Positions 32,440-40,182 of a DNA stretch of 64,000 nt are shown piece after piece. The notes beneath the pieces were generated by a model, which worked only from the letters and a program-made list of their open reading frames with translations, did not search any database and was not told where the DNA came from. Position 1 is the stretch's first letter. Each line of letters starts with the position of its first letter. The translations under genes and the position numbers were made by a program. Source of the stretch: CAZHRC01 sp964533865 (lineage in GTDB: Bacteria > Bacillota > Clostridia > Tissierellales > Peptoniphilaceae); contig CAZHRC010000006.1 in the NCBI GenBank assembly GCA_964533865.1, positions 40,380 through 104,379 of the forward strand. The letters are read 5' to 3'.

Positions 32440-33087
32440 TTATTTATTTGCTACAGTTTCCCAATCCTGTAAGAACTTTTCTATTCCGTTATCAGTCAAT
32501 GGATGTTTCAACATTTGTTTAAAGACGTTGTAAGGGATGGTTCCAATATGGCAACCTGCTTTTGCCGCGTCTACGACATGAAGCGGGTGACGGATCGATG
32601 CAGCGATGATTTCAGATTCATACCCGTAAATATCTAGAACCTGGACGATGTCTTCGATCAAGGACATGCCGTTTGAACCGATATCGTCAAGTCGACCTAA
32701 GAACGGACTAATAAAAGTAGCACCGGCTTTTGCCGCCATGAGTGCTTGATTCACAGTAAACACGAGGGTGACATTTGTTTTTATGCCGCGACGCGTCAAC
32801 TCCTTGCAAGCCTTGAGACCTTCTTTCGTCATAGGGAGTTTGATGACGATGTTAGGATGAATTTCCGTCAATGGCATAGCTTCGTCGACCATTTCATCAG
32901 CCGAGAGACTGACGACTTCTGCCGAAATAGGTCCGTCGACGATATCGGTGATTTCTTTGATCACATCTTTAAAGACGCGACCTTCCTTAGCGATAAGGGA
33001 AGGATTCGTTGTTACTCCGTCCAAAATACCCCAAGATTCGACTTCTCGGATGTGATCCACGTTTGCGGTGTCAATGAAAAATTTCAT
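32440..33087 (-). CDS. Fructose-6-phosphate aldolase / TalC-type transaldolase
   Basis: The 215-residue protein is a short class I aldolase of the FSA/TalC group: MKFFIDTANVDHIRE, DGVTTNPSLIAKEG, the Schiff-base Lys in NIVIKLPMT, TNVTLVFTVNQALMA, FISPFLGRLDDIG and EIIAASIRHPLHV. Members either split fructose-6-phosphate to dihydroxyacetone and glyceraldehyde-3-phosphate, or act as transaldolases in the pentose phosphate pathway. The latter would fit processing of D-xylulose-5-P made by the neighbouring pentitol genes. GGAGGG lies before the ATG. Confidence 0.9.
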   Translation of the reverse strand: MKFFIDTANVDHIREVESWGILDGVTTNPSLIAKEGRVFKDVIKEITDIVDGPISAEVVSLSADEMVDEAMPLTEIHPNIVIKLPMTKEGLKACKELTRRGIKTNVTLVFTVNQALMAAKAGATFISPFLGRLDDIGSNGMSLIEDIVQVLDIYGYESEIIAASIRHPLHVVDAAKAGCHIGTIPYNVFKQMLKHPLTDNGIEKFLQDWETVANK

Positions 33088-33152
33088 GCTTTCCCTCCAA
33101 ATAGTGTTTTTATGATAAATGGACTATCCATTGATCTTCCCGATCTATTGCG

Positions 33153-33181
33153 ATTATATCATGGCATAAGGGAAGCGTCTA
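33153..33181 (-). promoter_or_regulatory. Promoter of the transaldolase-like gene
   Basis: On the minus strand TAGACG (-35) and TATAAT (-10) are 17 bp apart, and the -10 is extended (TGATATAAT). A short symmetrical site TGGACTATCCA (33120-33130) lies downstream in the leader. Confidence 0.6.
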
Positions 33182-33265
33182 TAATTATCATTTATTTAGC
33201 ATAAGCAATTATTTTGTGTCAGTTCTGAGAATGGAAACCTAAAAGACAGTCGATACACGGGAGAT

Positions 33266-34015
33266 CTACCAAATGACTTTCGTTTGGAAATCAGGTTTTA
33301 AATAGTGCTCTTTAGGTGCTTTATCCGTGATAATGGTATCAATATTTGAATAATCCCCGACATTGATCAAAGAGGTGGCATCAAACTTGGTCGAATCACA
33401 GAGCAGCAATGTTTGAGTGGTATTTTGGATCATGATGCGTTTGATGTTGGCGATGTTGTATTCTGCTTCGTAAAAATGATGGGCATCGAGGCATTTACAG
33501 GAAATAATGGCCAAATCAGTTTTAAAGTAGGAGATAAATTCGTGACATTGTTCACCGAGTATGGCCGAGGAAAAAGGTTTGACCTGACCGCCTGCAAGGA
33601 ACAACTTTACCTCTGAATTGTTTCTCAGACGTAGCGCAATTTCCAAGCAATTCGTGATAACGGTCATATTTCTACGACTGTTGATATATGGGGTGACATA
33701 GCTTGCGGTAGAAGAGGTATCGAGGTAGATACTCATATCGTCTTTAATGTAATCCGAAGCCAACTTTGCCATGTACTCTTTTTCATCGTGTTCGCTTGCA
33801 GCCCTTATCGAGTACGAAAAATCTGTGGTGGTATCAGCTATGAGGGTTGCTCCTCCGTGAATGCGTCTTAAAATGCCAGCGTTTTCTAATTCGATAAGGT
33901 CTCTTCGGATTGTTGATGGGCTAGAGTATAGTTTTTCACACAATTCATTTGTTGTAATAGTCTTTTGCTCGGTTAATAATCTTTTAATTTGGTTCAATCT
34001 ATCTAATGGAATCAT
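33266..34015 (-). CDS. DeoR-family sugar-responsive repressor
   Basis: A 249-residue DeoR regulator: an N-terminal winged HTH (MIPLDRLNQIKRLLTEQ..., TTNELCEKLYSSPSTIRRDLIELE, RRIHGGA) and a sugar-phosphate-binding DeoRC domain (YLDTSSTASYV, VITNCLEIAL, LCDSTKFD). Start 34015 has GGAGG seven bases upstream; the frame extends to 34051 without need. It sits between the rhamnose operon and the pentitol genes, facing the latter, so it may control either (inference). An extended -10 (TGATATAAT on the minus strand, 34056-34064) precedes it. Confidence 0.92.
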   Translation of the reverse strand: MIPLDRLNQIKRLLTEQKTITTNELCEKLYSSPSTIRRDLIELENAGILRRIHGGATLIADTTTDFSYSIRAASEHDEKEYMAKLASDYIKDDMSIYLDTSSTASYVTPYINSRRNMTVITNCLEIALRLRNNSEVKLFLAGGQVKPFSSAILGEQCHEFISYFKTDLAIISCKCLDAHHFYEAEYNIANIKRIMIQNTTQTLLLCDSTKFDATSLINVGDYSNIDTIITDKAPKEHYLKPDFQTKVIW

Positions 34016-34055
34016 TTTCTTACCTCCGAAGTCATGTAGAGTTTTATCCAAGAAA

Positions 34056-34064
34056 ATTATATCA
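34056..34064 (-). promoter_or_regulatory. Extended -10 promoter of the DeoR gene
   Basis: Minus-strand TGATATAAT, 41 bp upstream of the start codon. No good -35 is seen. Confidence 0.5.
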
Positions 34065-34171
34065 TAAAACAGGCTAGGTAACCTCTAAAAATAAAGGTGG
34101 TGAAGAGTTATGGTGTAATATGGAGGAAAAGAAGGGTTTCTCATAGCGTTTAGGCTTTAATTATGAAAATG

Positions 34172-34200
34172 TTATCATGTTTGCAAAAACATGTTATAAT
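34172..34200 (+). promoter_or_regulatory. Promoter with palindromic operator for the pentitol operon
   Basis: TTATCA (34172-34177) and TATAAT (34195-34200) are 17 bp apart. The spacer is almost filled by the perfect inverted repeat CATGTTT-GCAA-AAACATG (34176-34193), a good repressor site. The leader of about 230 nt down to 34438 holds a second nested repeat (AAATGCAA...TTGCATTT with ATTGATCAAT inside, about 34274-34305) and a partial cre-like sequence on the minus strand near 34247-34260. Confidence 0.6.
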
Positions 34201-34280
34201 GGATTTATAGTTGGATTCGACCTGTTAAAAAGAAGTTGTCTCAGAATTAAAAACTAATCGTTTTCACAATCAAAAATGCA

Positions 34281-34406
34281 ATGAACATTGATCAATTTTT
34301 GCATTTATCAGTGGTGTTCAACATTGAAGGTGAAAAAGAGGTAGATAAAGAGCTCTATAAATATCAGCAATTATTGAAGCGTGAAAGTGTCGTATCTATC
34401 TGGTGA
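34281..34406 (+). CDS. Possible 41-residue small ORF or coding remnant
   Basis: An ATG-started frame in the leader of the pentitol operon encodes 41 residues with normal protein-like composition (begins MNIDQFLHLSVVFN, then a Lys/Glu-rich amphipathic stretch). No ribosome site is visible and I recognise no family. It may be a leader peptide, a gene remnant, or chance. Confidence 0.2.
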   Translation: MNIDQFLHLSVVFNIEGEKEVDKELYKYQQLLKRESVVSIW

Positions 34407-34438
34407 TTGGAACCATTATTTTGCTTGGAGGGAAGAGC

Positions 34439-35284
34439 ATGAATTATAACTTAGGATTATATGAAAAGGCCATACCTAATGATTTTTCAATGGCCGAAAA
34501 GCTAAAAATCGCAAAAGAATCAGGGTTTGATCACCTTGAAATAAGCGTTGATGAAACAGACGAAAAACTCGATCGATTAAATTGGAGTGGAAAAGAGAGA
34601 TTTAAACTCTTACGCGATATGGAATCCTCAGGCACGCGAATACGCTCCATGTGCTTAAGCGGACACAGAAAATATCCTTTGGGCAGTCGCGATAAAAAAA
34701 TCCGTCAGAAATCATTAGAAATCATGGAAAAAGCAACGGTTTTAGCTGAAGATTTAGGGATTCGGATAATTCAGCTCGCTGGCTATGATGTTTACTATGA
34801 GGATGGAGGAGCGGATACCGAGTCCTTTTTTAGAGAGAATTTAGCAAAGGCTGTCGATATGGCGGCTCAAAGAGGTGTGGTTCTTGGATTTGAGACGATG
34901 GAGACCAGTTTTATGGATACCGTGGGTAAAGCGATGAAGTACGTCGATATTGTAAATTCACCTTATCTCGGCGTCTATCCAGACATTGGAAACCTCACCA
35001 ATGCTTCCCTACTGTATGGCAATACAGTGAACGATGACTTGGATTTGGGAAAAGGTCATATTTTCGCTGCCCACTTAAAAGAGACAATCCCGGGACACTA
35101 TAGAGAAATACCTTTTGGAACAGGCCATACCAATTTTAAGGCTCAACTTGAAAAACTAAAAGACTTGCGGGTCAATCTTTTCGTCGGTGAATTCTGGTTT
35201 ACAGGTGGCGATGCGTGGAAAGAAGATTTGATTTTTGCAAATGAGTTTTTGAGAGCTCATATTGATGGGGTTTATAAGGGTTAG
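34439..35284 (+). CDS. L-ribulose-5-phosphate 3-epimerase (UlaE/SgbU type)
   Basis: This 281-residue TIM-barrel protein has the UlaE/SgbU signature: LGLYEKAIPNDFSMAEKL, SGFDHLEISVDE, SMCLSGHRKYPLGS, LAGYDVYYEDG, GFETMETSFMDTV, YPDIGNLTNA, HLKETIPGHYREIPFGTGH and FVGEFWF. It interconverts L-xylulose-5-phosphate and L-ribulose-5-phosphate. ATG 34439 follows TGGAGGG. It heads a cluster that also has L-xylulokinase and AraD, exactly the enzymes on either side in the pathway. Confidence 0.92.
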   Translation: MNYNLGLYEKAIPNDFSMAEKLKIAKESGFDHLEISVDETDEKLDRLNWSGKERFKLLRDMESSGTRIRSMCLSGHRKYPLGSRDKKIRQKSLEIMEKATVLAEDLGIRIIQLAGYDVYYEDGGADTESFFRENLAKAVDMAAQRGVVLGFETMETSFMDTVGKAMKYVDIVNSPYLGVYPDIGNLTNASLLYGNTVNDDLDLGKGHIFAAHLKETIPGHYREIPFGTGHTNFKAQLEKLKDLRVNLFVGEFWFTGGDAWKEDLIFANEFLRAHIDGVYKG

Positions 35285-35445
35285 AGACGTTATTAAATGA
35301 GTAGTAAAAGGAGAATCGACATCTTGTAAAAATGACAGGGTTTATTGAAAGGGGGAGAATCATACAATTTGTCGACGATACTTTACTTATAGAGATCAAT
35401 TTGTTTGACTCAGAAGGGATAAAAACATAAAAAGGAGAAATCAAA

Positions 35446-36435
35446 GTGAAAAAAAGATTATTACTTATGTTGGCATTTGTGATGGTATTAACCGTATTAT
35501 CAGGTTGTGGCGGATCGACTGCTCCTGCACCGGCTGGAGAAACTGGAGAAAAAGCGGGTGCTGATTCTTCAGGTACTGCAGCACCAGCACAAGAAGGCGA
35601 GCTACTCATTGGTATGTCATTCCAAGAACTTAATAACGAATATTTCATCGTTATGAAAGACGCATTCGAAGCGGCCTGTAAGAGCATAGGCGCTAAAACT
35701 GTTATTACCGATGCAGCGCATGATGTAAACAAGCAAATTAGTGACGTTGAAGATATGATTCAACAAGGCATCAAAATCTTGATCCTGAACCCAGCAGATA
35801 GTGCTGGTGTTGAAGCTGCAGTTCAATCTGCTAGAAAAGCTGGTGTTATCGTGGTATCTGTTGATGCACAAGCAGAAGGTCCAATTAACTGTTTCGTCGG
35901 TTCTAAAAACTACGATGCTGGTTACCTTGCTGGAAAAGAGATGGTAAAAGACTTAGGTGGTCAAGGTAAAGTTGCCATCTTAGATGGTATCCCAGTTGTT
36001 CCGATTCTTCAACGTGTAGAAGGGTTCAAGGCTGCTGTAGCAGAGGCACCCGGTATTGAAATTGTAGACACGCAAAATGGAAAACAAGAACGCGACCATG
36101 CGTTAACTGTTACTGAAAACATGCTTCAATCAAATGCTGACTTGAAGGCGATATTCAGTGTCAATGATGTAGGATCTCTAGGGGCGTTAGCTGCTATCGA
36201 AGGCGCTAGCTCTCAATGTTTATTATACAGTGTTGACGGTAGCCCAGAAGCGGTACAAGCCGTTAAGGCGGGTGGAAATTTCAAAGCTACAAGCGCGCAA
36301 TTCCCACGTGATCAAATACGCATCGGCTTAGGTATGGCATTAGCAACTTACTGGGGCGCAGAAAAAACTCCTGCAGAAGTCCCTGTAGATGTACAACTGA
36401 TCAACAAAGATAACGCAGAAGGATTTAGCTGGTAA
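35446..36435 (+). CDS. Sugar/polyol ABC transporter substrate-binding lipoprotein (RbsB type)
   Basis: A 329-residue lipoprotein with signal peptide and lipobox LSGC (Cys21), an Ala/Gly/Pro linker to about residue 50, then the RbsB fold: LLIGMSFQELNNEYF, VEDMIQQGIKILILNPAD, GVIVVSVDAQ, CFVGSKNYDAGYLAGKE, AIFSVNDVGSLGAL, YSVDGSPEAVQAV. It starts with GTG preceded by AAAGGAG. It differs from the rhamnose-operon binding protein. Substrate inferred as a pentitol or pentulose from its neighbours. Confidence 0.92.
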   Translation: MKKRLLLMLAFVMVLTVLSGCGGSTAPAPAGETGEKAGADSSGTAAPAQEGELLIGMSFQELNNEYFIVMKDAFEAACKSIGAKTVITDAAHDVNKQISDVEDMIQQGIKILILNPADSAGVEAAVQSARKAGVIVVSVDAQAEGPINCFVGSKNYDAGYLAGKEMVKDLGGQGKVAILDGIPVVPILQRVEGFKAAVAEAPGIEIVDTQNGKQERDHALTVTENMLQSNADLKAIFSVNDVGSLGALAAIEGASSQCLLYSVDGSPEAVQAVKAGGNFKATSAQFPRDQIRIGLGMALATYWGAEKTPAEVPVDVQLINKDNAEGFSW

Positions 36436-36447
36436 TTGATTTGTTGT

Positions 36448-36477
36448 GAAGGCATCATTGCATCCTATGATGCCTTC
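36448..36477 (+). promoter_or_regulatory. Hairpin after the binding-protein gene
   Basis: GAAGGCATCAT and ATGATGCCTTC form an 11-bp perfect stem with an 8-nt loop. No T run follows, so partial termination or 3'-end protection of the binding-protein message is likely, as at the rhamnose transporter. Confidence 0.6.
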
Positions 36478-36552
36478 ATTAAATATGCTTAAGGATTTTA
36501 ATAAATGGTCGGTAAATATTTATTATATGTTTGAGCAAAGGAGTTGTACTTT

Positions 36553-38043
36553 ATGGAAAATATCATTGAAACTAGAGATATAACCAAAGAGTTTGCAGGT
36601 GTCAAAGCTCTTAAAGGAGTGAATTTAAATGTCCGGAAAGGTGAAATTCACGCTATTGTTGGAGAAAATGGCGCTGGCAAATCAACCTTGATGAAGATTT
36701 TGTCGGGCGTGTATACCCCAACGACCGGATCAATGTCAATTGATGGACAGCAAGTAGCGTTTCATGTTCCTCATGATGCGAAGAATCATGGCATAGGTAT
36801 TATCCACCAGGAGTTTAGTTTAGTTCCAGATATGAGTGCGATAGACAATATTTTTTTAGGAGAAGAACTCACTACTGGCGGTATCTTTGTAAAACGGAAA
36901 GAAATGAGAGAGCTTTCTAGAAAAATGATCGATGAACTTGAAGGCGATTTTGACATACGTTTACCCGTACGCAAGCTAAGTGTTGCAAACCAACAATTCA
37001 TTGAAATTGCAAAAGCTACTGCAGAAGATCCTAAGATTCTAATTTTCGATGAACCTACAGCTAGTTTAACAGGTAACGAAGTTCAGATTTTGTTCAGGTT
37101 GATCAATCGGTTAAAGGAAAAGGGAGTTACCATCCTCTACATCTCACATCACTTAGATGAAATATACACTTTGTCAGATCGTTTTTCAGTATTGAGGGAT
37201 GGGGAGTACATCGGTACTTGTGAAACCGCATCGACACCTCAGCATGAAATGGTAAAGATGATGGTAGGTCGTGAAGTCGAACAACAATTTCCACCTCGTG
37301 TATCATCAATTAGTGATGAGGTTGTTTTAAAGGTCAACAATTTGCAGAATGATCGAATAAAAGATATTCAATTTCAGCTACATAAAGGCGAGATTATTGG
37401 ATTTGCTGGTCTTGTAGGCGCAGGTAGAACGGAAATAGTGCGCGCTATCATTGGAGCGGATAAAACAGAAGCATATGATGTTGAGGTCAACGGTGCGTCA
37501 GTACACCTAAAAAGTCCATCTGAAGCTCTGAAATACGGGATAGGGTTGATACCTGAAGACAGAAAAGGCCAAGGGTTGTTGTTGGGGATGTCTGTAAAAG
37601 AGAACTCAACAATAGCTTCGTTGAATAAAATCCTTTCTAAGATTGGACTAATCAATAAGGCAAAAGAAAACCAAGTCGTTGAGAAATCAATTCAAGACCT
37701 CTATGTTAAAACACCATCGATGAATCAGGCAGTTAAGAATTTAAGCGGTGGAAATCAACAAAAAGTTGTATTAGCGAAATGGATTAATACAGACGTCAAT
37801 ATTCTTGTTTTTGATGAGCCTACGCGCGGTATCGATATTGGGGCTAAGGATGAAATATATAAACTCATTCGCCAATTGAGCGAGGATGGCATGTCAATAA
37901 TCATCATTTCTTCTGAGCTCCCCGAGGTTTTAGGTCTTAGCGATAGAGTATTGCCAATCTATAATGGGCGGATTGCGACAGAAATTGAAGCTAAAGATGT
38001 GACTCAAGAAAACGTCATGTATTACTGTACAGGAGGCAAATAA
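36553..38043 (+). CDS. Sugar/polyol ABC transporter ATP-binding protein (CUT2 class)
   Basis: A 496-residue double ABC ATPase: domain 1 with GENGAGKST, LSVANQQFIEIAKA, ILIFDEPTASL; domain 2 with GLVGAGRTE, LSGGNQQKVVLAK, ILVFDEPTRGIDIGAK. It matches RbsA/MglA-type importers. ATG 36553 follows AAAGGAG; an in-frame TTG at 36544 lies directly on the ribosome site. The stop overlaps the permease start (TAATG). Confidence 0.93.
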   Translation: MENIIETRDITKEFAGVKALKGVNLNVRKGEIHAIVGENGAGKSTLMKILSGVYTPTTGSMSIDGQQVAFHVPHDAKNHGIGIIHQEFSLVPDMSAIDNIFLGEELTTGGIFVKRKEMRELSRKMIDELEGDFDIRLPVRKLSVANQQFIEIAKATAEDPKILIFDEPTASLTGNEVQILFRLINRLKEKGVTILYISHHLDEIYTLSDRFSVLRDGEYIGTCETASTPQHEMVKMMVGREVEQQFPPRVSSISDEVVLKVNNLQNDRIKDIQFQLHKGEIIGFAGLVGAGRTEIVRAIIGADKTEAYDVEVNGASVHLKSPSEALKYGIGLIPEDRKGQGLLLGMSVKENSTIASLNKILSKIGLINKAKENQVVEKSIQDLYVKTPSMNQAVKNLSGGNQQKVVLAKWINTDVNILVFDEPTRGIDIGAKDEIYKLIRQLSEDGMSIIIISSELPEVLGLSDRVLPIYNGRIATEIEAKDVTQENVMYYCTGGK

Positions 38044-39008
38044 TGGGAGCTCTGGAAAACACTCAAAAAAAATCACTTAAGAATCTTCTTCAACAAGGTC
38101 AAACATTTACGGTTGCTGCATTATTAGTGCTCGTAGTATTTTTAACGGTTATTAATAATGATTTTTTATCATATAGCAACCTTAGTAACATTGGTCGGCA
38201 ATTTAGCATCAATGCTATTATTTCAGTCGGGATGACCTTTGTTATCCTTGAGGGAAGTACCGACCTCTCTGTAGGTTCAGTCATGGCTTTATCTGGAACA
38301 ATGATGGCTGCGTTTATGATCAATTACAACATGCCTGTTCCAGTTGCGATTTTACTCGGCGTGTTAATCGGTGCTGCTTGCGGTTTAGTAACAGGTATAG
38401 TTGTTGCGTATGCAAAGGTGCCAGGCATTATTGCTTCTTTAGCGATGATGGAAGTGGCTAGAGGGTTAGCTCTGATCTATACTGGTGGATATCCGATGTC
38501 AGGTGTGCCTGAGGCATTTAAGAAAATCGGTAATGGCAATGTCTTCGGTATCATCCCAACACCACTTTTGTTCACTGTTGTGATCTACTTGGTTGCATGG
38601 GTTTTATTAAATCGATCCAAGGTAGGTCGTTATGTCTACGCATTGGGTGGCAACGAGGAAGCTGCACGTTTATCAGGGATTAAAGTCGCATTTTATAAGG
38701 CGTTGCCATTTTTCATAAGTGGTATCACGGCAGCTTGTGCTGGTATCATTGCGACATCACGAATGGGTTCAGGTCAACCGAACACAGGGGTAGGTTTTGA
38801 GTTAGATGCCATTGCTGCAGTTGTGTTAGGTGGAACAGCAATCTCTGGTGGTAGAGGGCATATTTTTGGAACGGTGTTGGGGGCGTTATTGCTCGGCGTA
38901 CTGAGTAATGGCCTGAACTTCTTAGGCGTGACACCATATGTTCAAAAAGTAATTAAAGGGGCAATTATCATTATCGCGGTTATTATCAGCTCGCGGAATG
39001 ATGATTAA
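38043..39008 (+). CDS. Sugar/polyol ABC transporter permease (RbsC type)
   Basis: A 321-residue membrane protein with about eight to ten hydrophobic segments and the RbsC motifs GMTFVILEGSTDLSVGSVMAL, VAYAKVPGIIASLAMMEVARG, YALGGNEEAARLSGI and AAVVLGGTAISGGRGHIFGTVLGALLLG. A single permease gene here implies a homodimer, unlike the heterodimeric rhamnose system upstream. Confidence 0.93.
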   Translation: MGALENTQKKSLKNLLQQGQTFTVAALLVLVVFLTVINNDFLSYSNLSNIGRQFSINAIISVGMTFVILEGSTDLSVGSVMALSGTMMAAFMINYNMPVPVAILLGVLIGAACGLVTGIVVAYAKVPGIIASLAMMEVARGLALIYTGGYPMSGVPEAFKKIGNGNVFGIIPTPLLFTVVIYLVAWVLLNRSKVGRYVYALGGNEEAARLSGIKVAFYKALPFFISGITAACAGIIATSRMGSGQPNTGVGFELDAIAAVVLGGTAISGGRGHIFGTVLGALLLGVLSNGLNFLGVTPYVQKVIKGAIIIIAVIISSRNDD

Positions 39009-39031
39009 CTAATATTTTAGGAGGAACAGTA

Positions 39032-40111
39032 ATGAATTATCCAAAGACTATGAAAGCGTTGGTTGCGTATTCAAAAGACGATTACCGATATGAACCTGAA
39101 TATCCTACTCCAGAATGCGGTCCTGACGATATAATAATCAAATCAGAAGGGTGTGGGGTGTGTGCTGGCGATGTTAAATGTCATCACGGTGCGGCAATGT
39201 TTTGGGGTGATGAACACCAACCTTCATGGGTAAAACCGCCCTTTGTCCCTGGACATGAATTCTTAGGAAGAATCGTTCAAGTTGGTGAAAATGTTAAAGA
39301 TTTTAAAGTGGGCGAGCGTGTTATTGCAGATCAGATCGTTCCTTGCGGAGAATGTCGTTTTTGTAAGTCCGGCGACTACTGGATGTGCCAACCTCATGAT
39401 ATGTTCGGATTCATGCACTATACCAATGGCGGAATGGCAGAATACGTTAGATTCCCCAAAACGGCTGTCGTACACAAAGTGCCAGATGAAATGCCGCTAG
39501 AACAAGCGCTATTGATCGAACCTTACTCTTGTTCCAAGCACGCTGTCGATAGAGCAAACATTCAAGTGGAAGATTTCGTTGTCATCTCTGGGGCTGGGAC
39601 GCTTGGTTTGGGAATGGTGACGTATGCGAAATTACGCAGTCCAAAAACTCTAGTTGTCTTAGATATGATTGACGAAAGATTAGAACTCGCGAAAGAGTTT
39701 GGTGCTGATATCGTCATGAACCCATCCAAAGTTAACGTGGTTGAAGAAGTCATGAAACTGACAGATGGATATGGTTGCGATATCTATATCGAAGCGACAG
39801 GCCACCCTTCAAGTGTAATTCAAGGGATGGACATGATCCGTAAATTAGGAACTTTCGTAGAATTTAGCGTATTTGCTGAGCCAACAACTCTAGATTGGTC
39901 GATTATTGGCGATAGAAAAGAACTAGACGTTCTTGGTGCCCACTTAGGCCCATATTGCTATGACTTCGTCATTGAGAATATAAACAATGGTAGACTTAAG
40001 ACTGAGAAAATCGTTACAAGTACTTTTTCGATAGATCAATGGGAAAAAGCATTTAAATTGGCAGAAGGCAAAGAAGGAGATCTCAAAGTTGTCATAACTT
40101 TTGATGAGTAA
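39032..40111 (+). CDS. Zinc alcohol dehydrogenase, erythritol/L-threitol dehydrogenase-like
   Basis: A 359-residue medium-chain dehydrogenase with catalytic zinc ligands (Cys in GCGVCAGDVKCHHG, the GHEFLGRIV His/Glu), structural zinc Cys (CGECRFCKSGDYWMC), and the NAD-binding GAGTLGLG. The stretches CHHGAAMFWGDE, QIVPCGECRFCKSGDYWMCQPHD and KELDVLGAHLGPYC are shared with the erythritol/L-threitol dehydrogenase EltD, as far as I recall that sequence. Given an L-xylulokinase next door, I infer oxidation of a pentitol (xylitol or L-arabinitol) to L-xylulose, but a tetritol is possible. AGGAGG precedes the ATG. Confidence 0.85.
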   Translation: MNYPKTMKALVAYSKDDYRYEPEYPTPECGPDDIIIKSEGCGVCAGDVKCHHGAAMFWGDEHQPSWVKPPFVPGHEFLGRIVQVGENVKDFKVGERVIADQIVPCGECRFCKSGDYWMCQPHDMFGFMHYTNGGMAEYVRFPKTAVVHKVPDEMPLEQALLIEPYSCSKHAVDRANIQVEDFVVISGAGTLGLGMVTYAKLRSPKTLVVLDMIDERLELAKEFGADIVMNPSKVNVVEEVMKLTDGYGCDIYIEATGHPSSVIQGMDMIRKLGTFVEFSVFAEPTTLDWSIIGDRKELDVLGAHLGPYCYDFVIENINNGRLKTEKIVTSTFSIDQWEKAFKLAEGKEGDLKVVITFDE

Positions 40112-40120
40112 GTAGTAGCC

Positions 40121-40168
40121 ATCCAATCAATTGCCTGAGGATTCACTGGTAATTGATTGGATTTTTTT
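40121..40168 (+). terminator. Intrinsic terminator or attenuator inside the pentitol operon
   Basis: ATCCAATCAATT (40121-40132) and AATTGATTGGAT (40151-40162) form a perfect 12-bp stem with an 18-nt loop, followed by six further Ts. It lies between the dehydrogenase and the L-xylulokinase, whose ribosome site starts only about 3 bp beyond the T run. No promoter fits downstream of it, so expression of the kinases needs read-through or regulated antitermination. Confidence 0.85.
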
Positions 40169-40182
40169 ATGAGGAGCAACCT

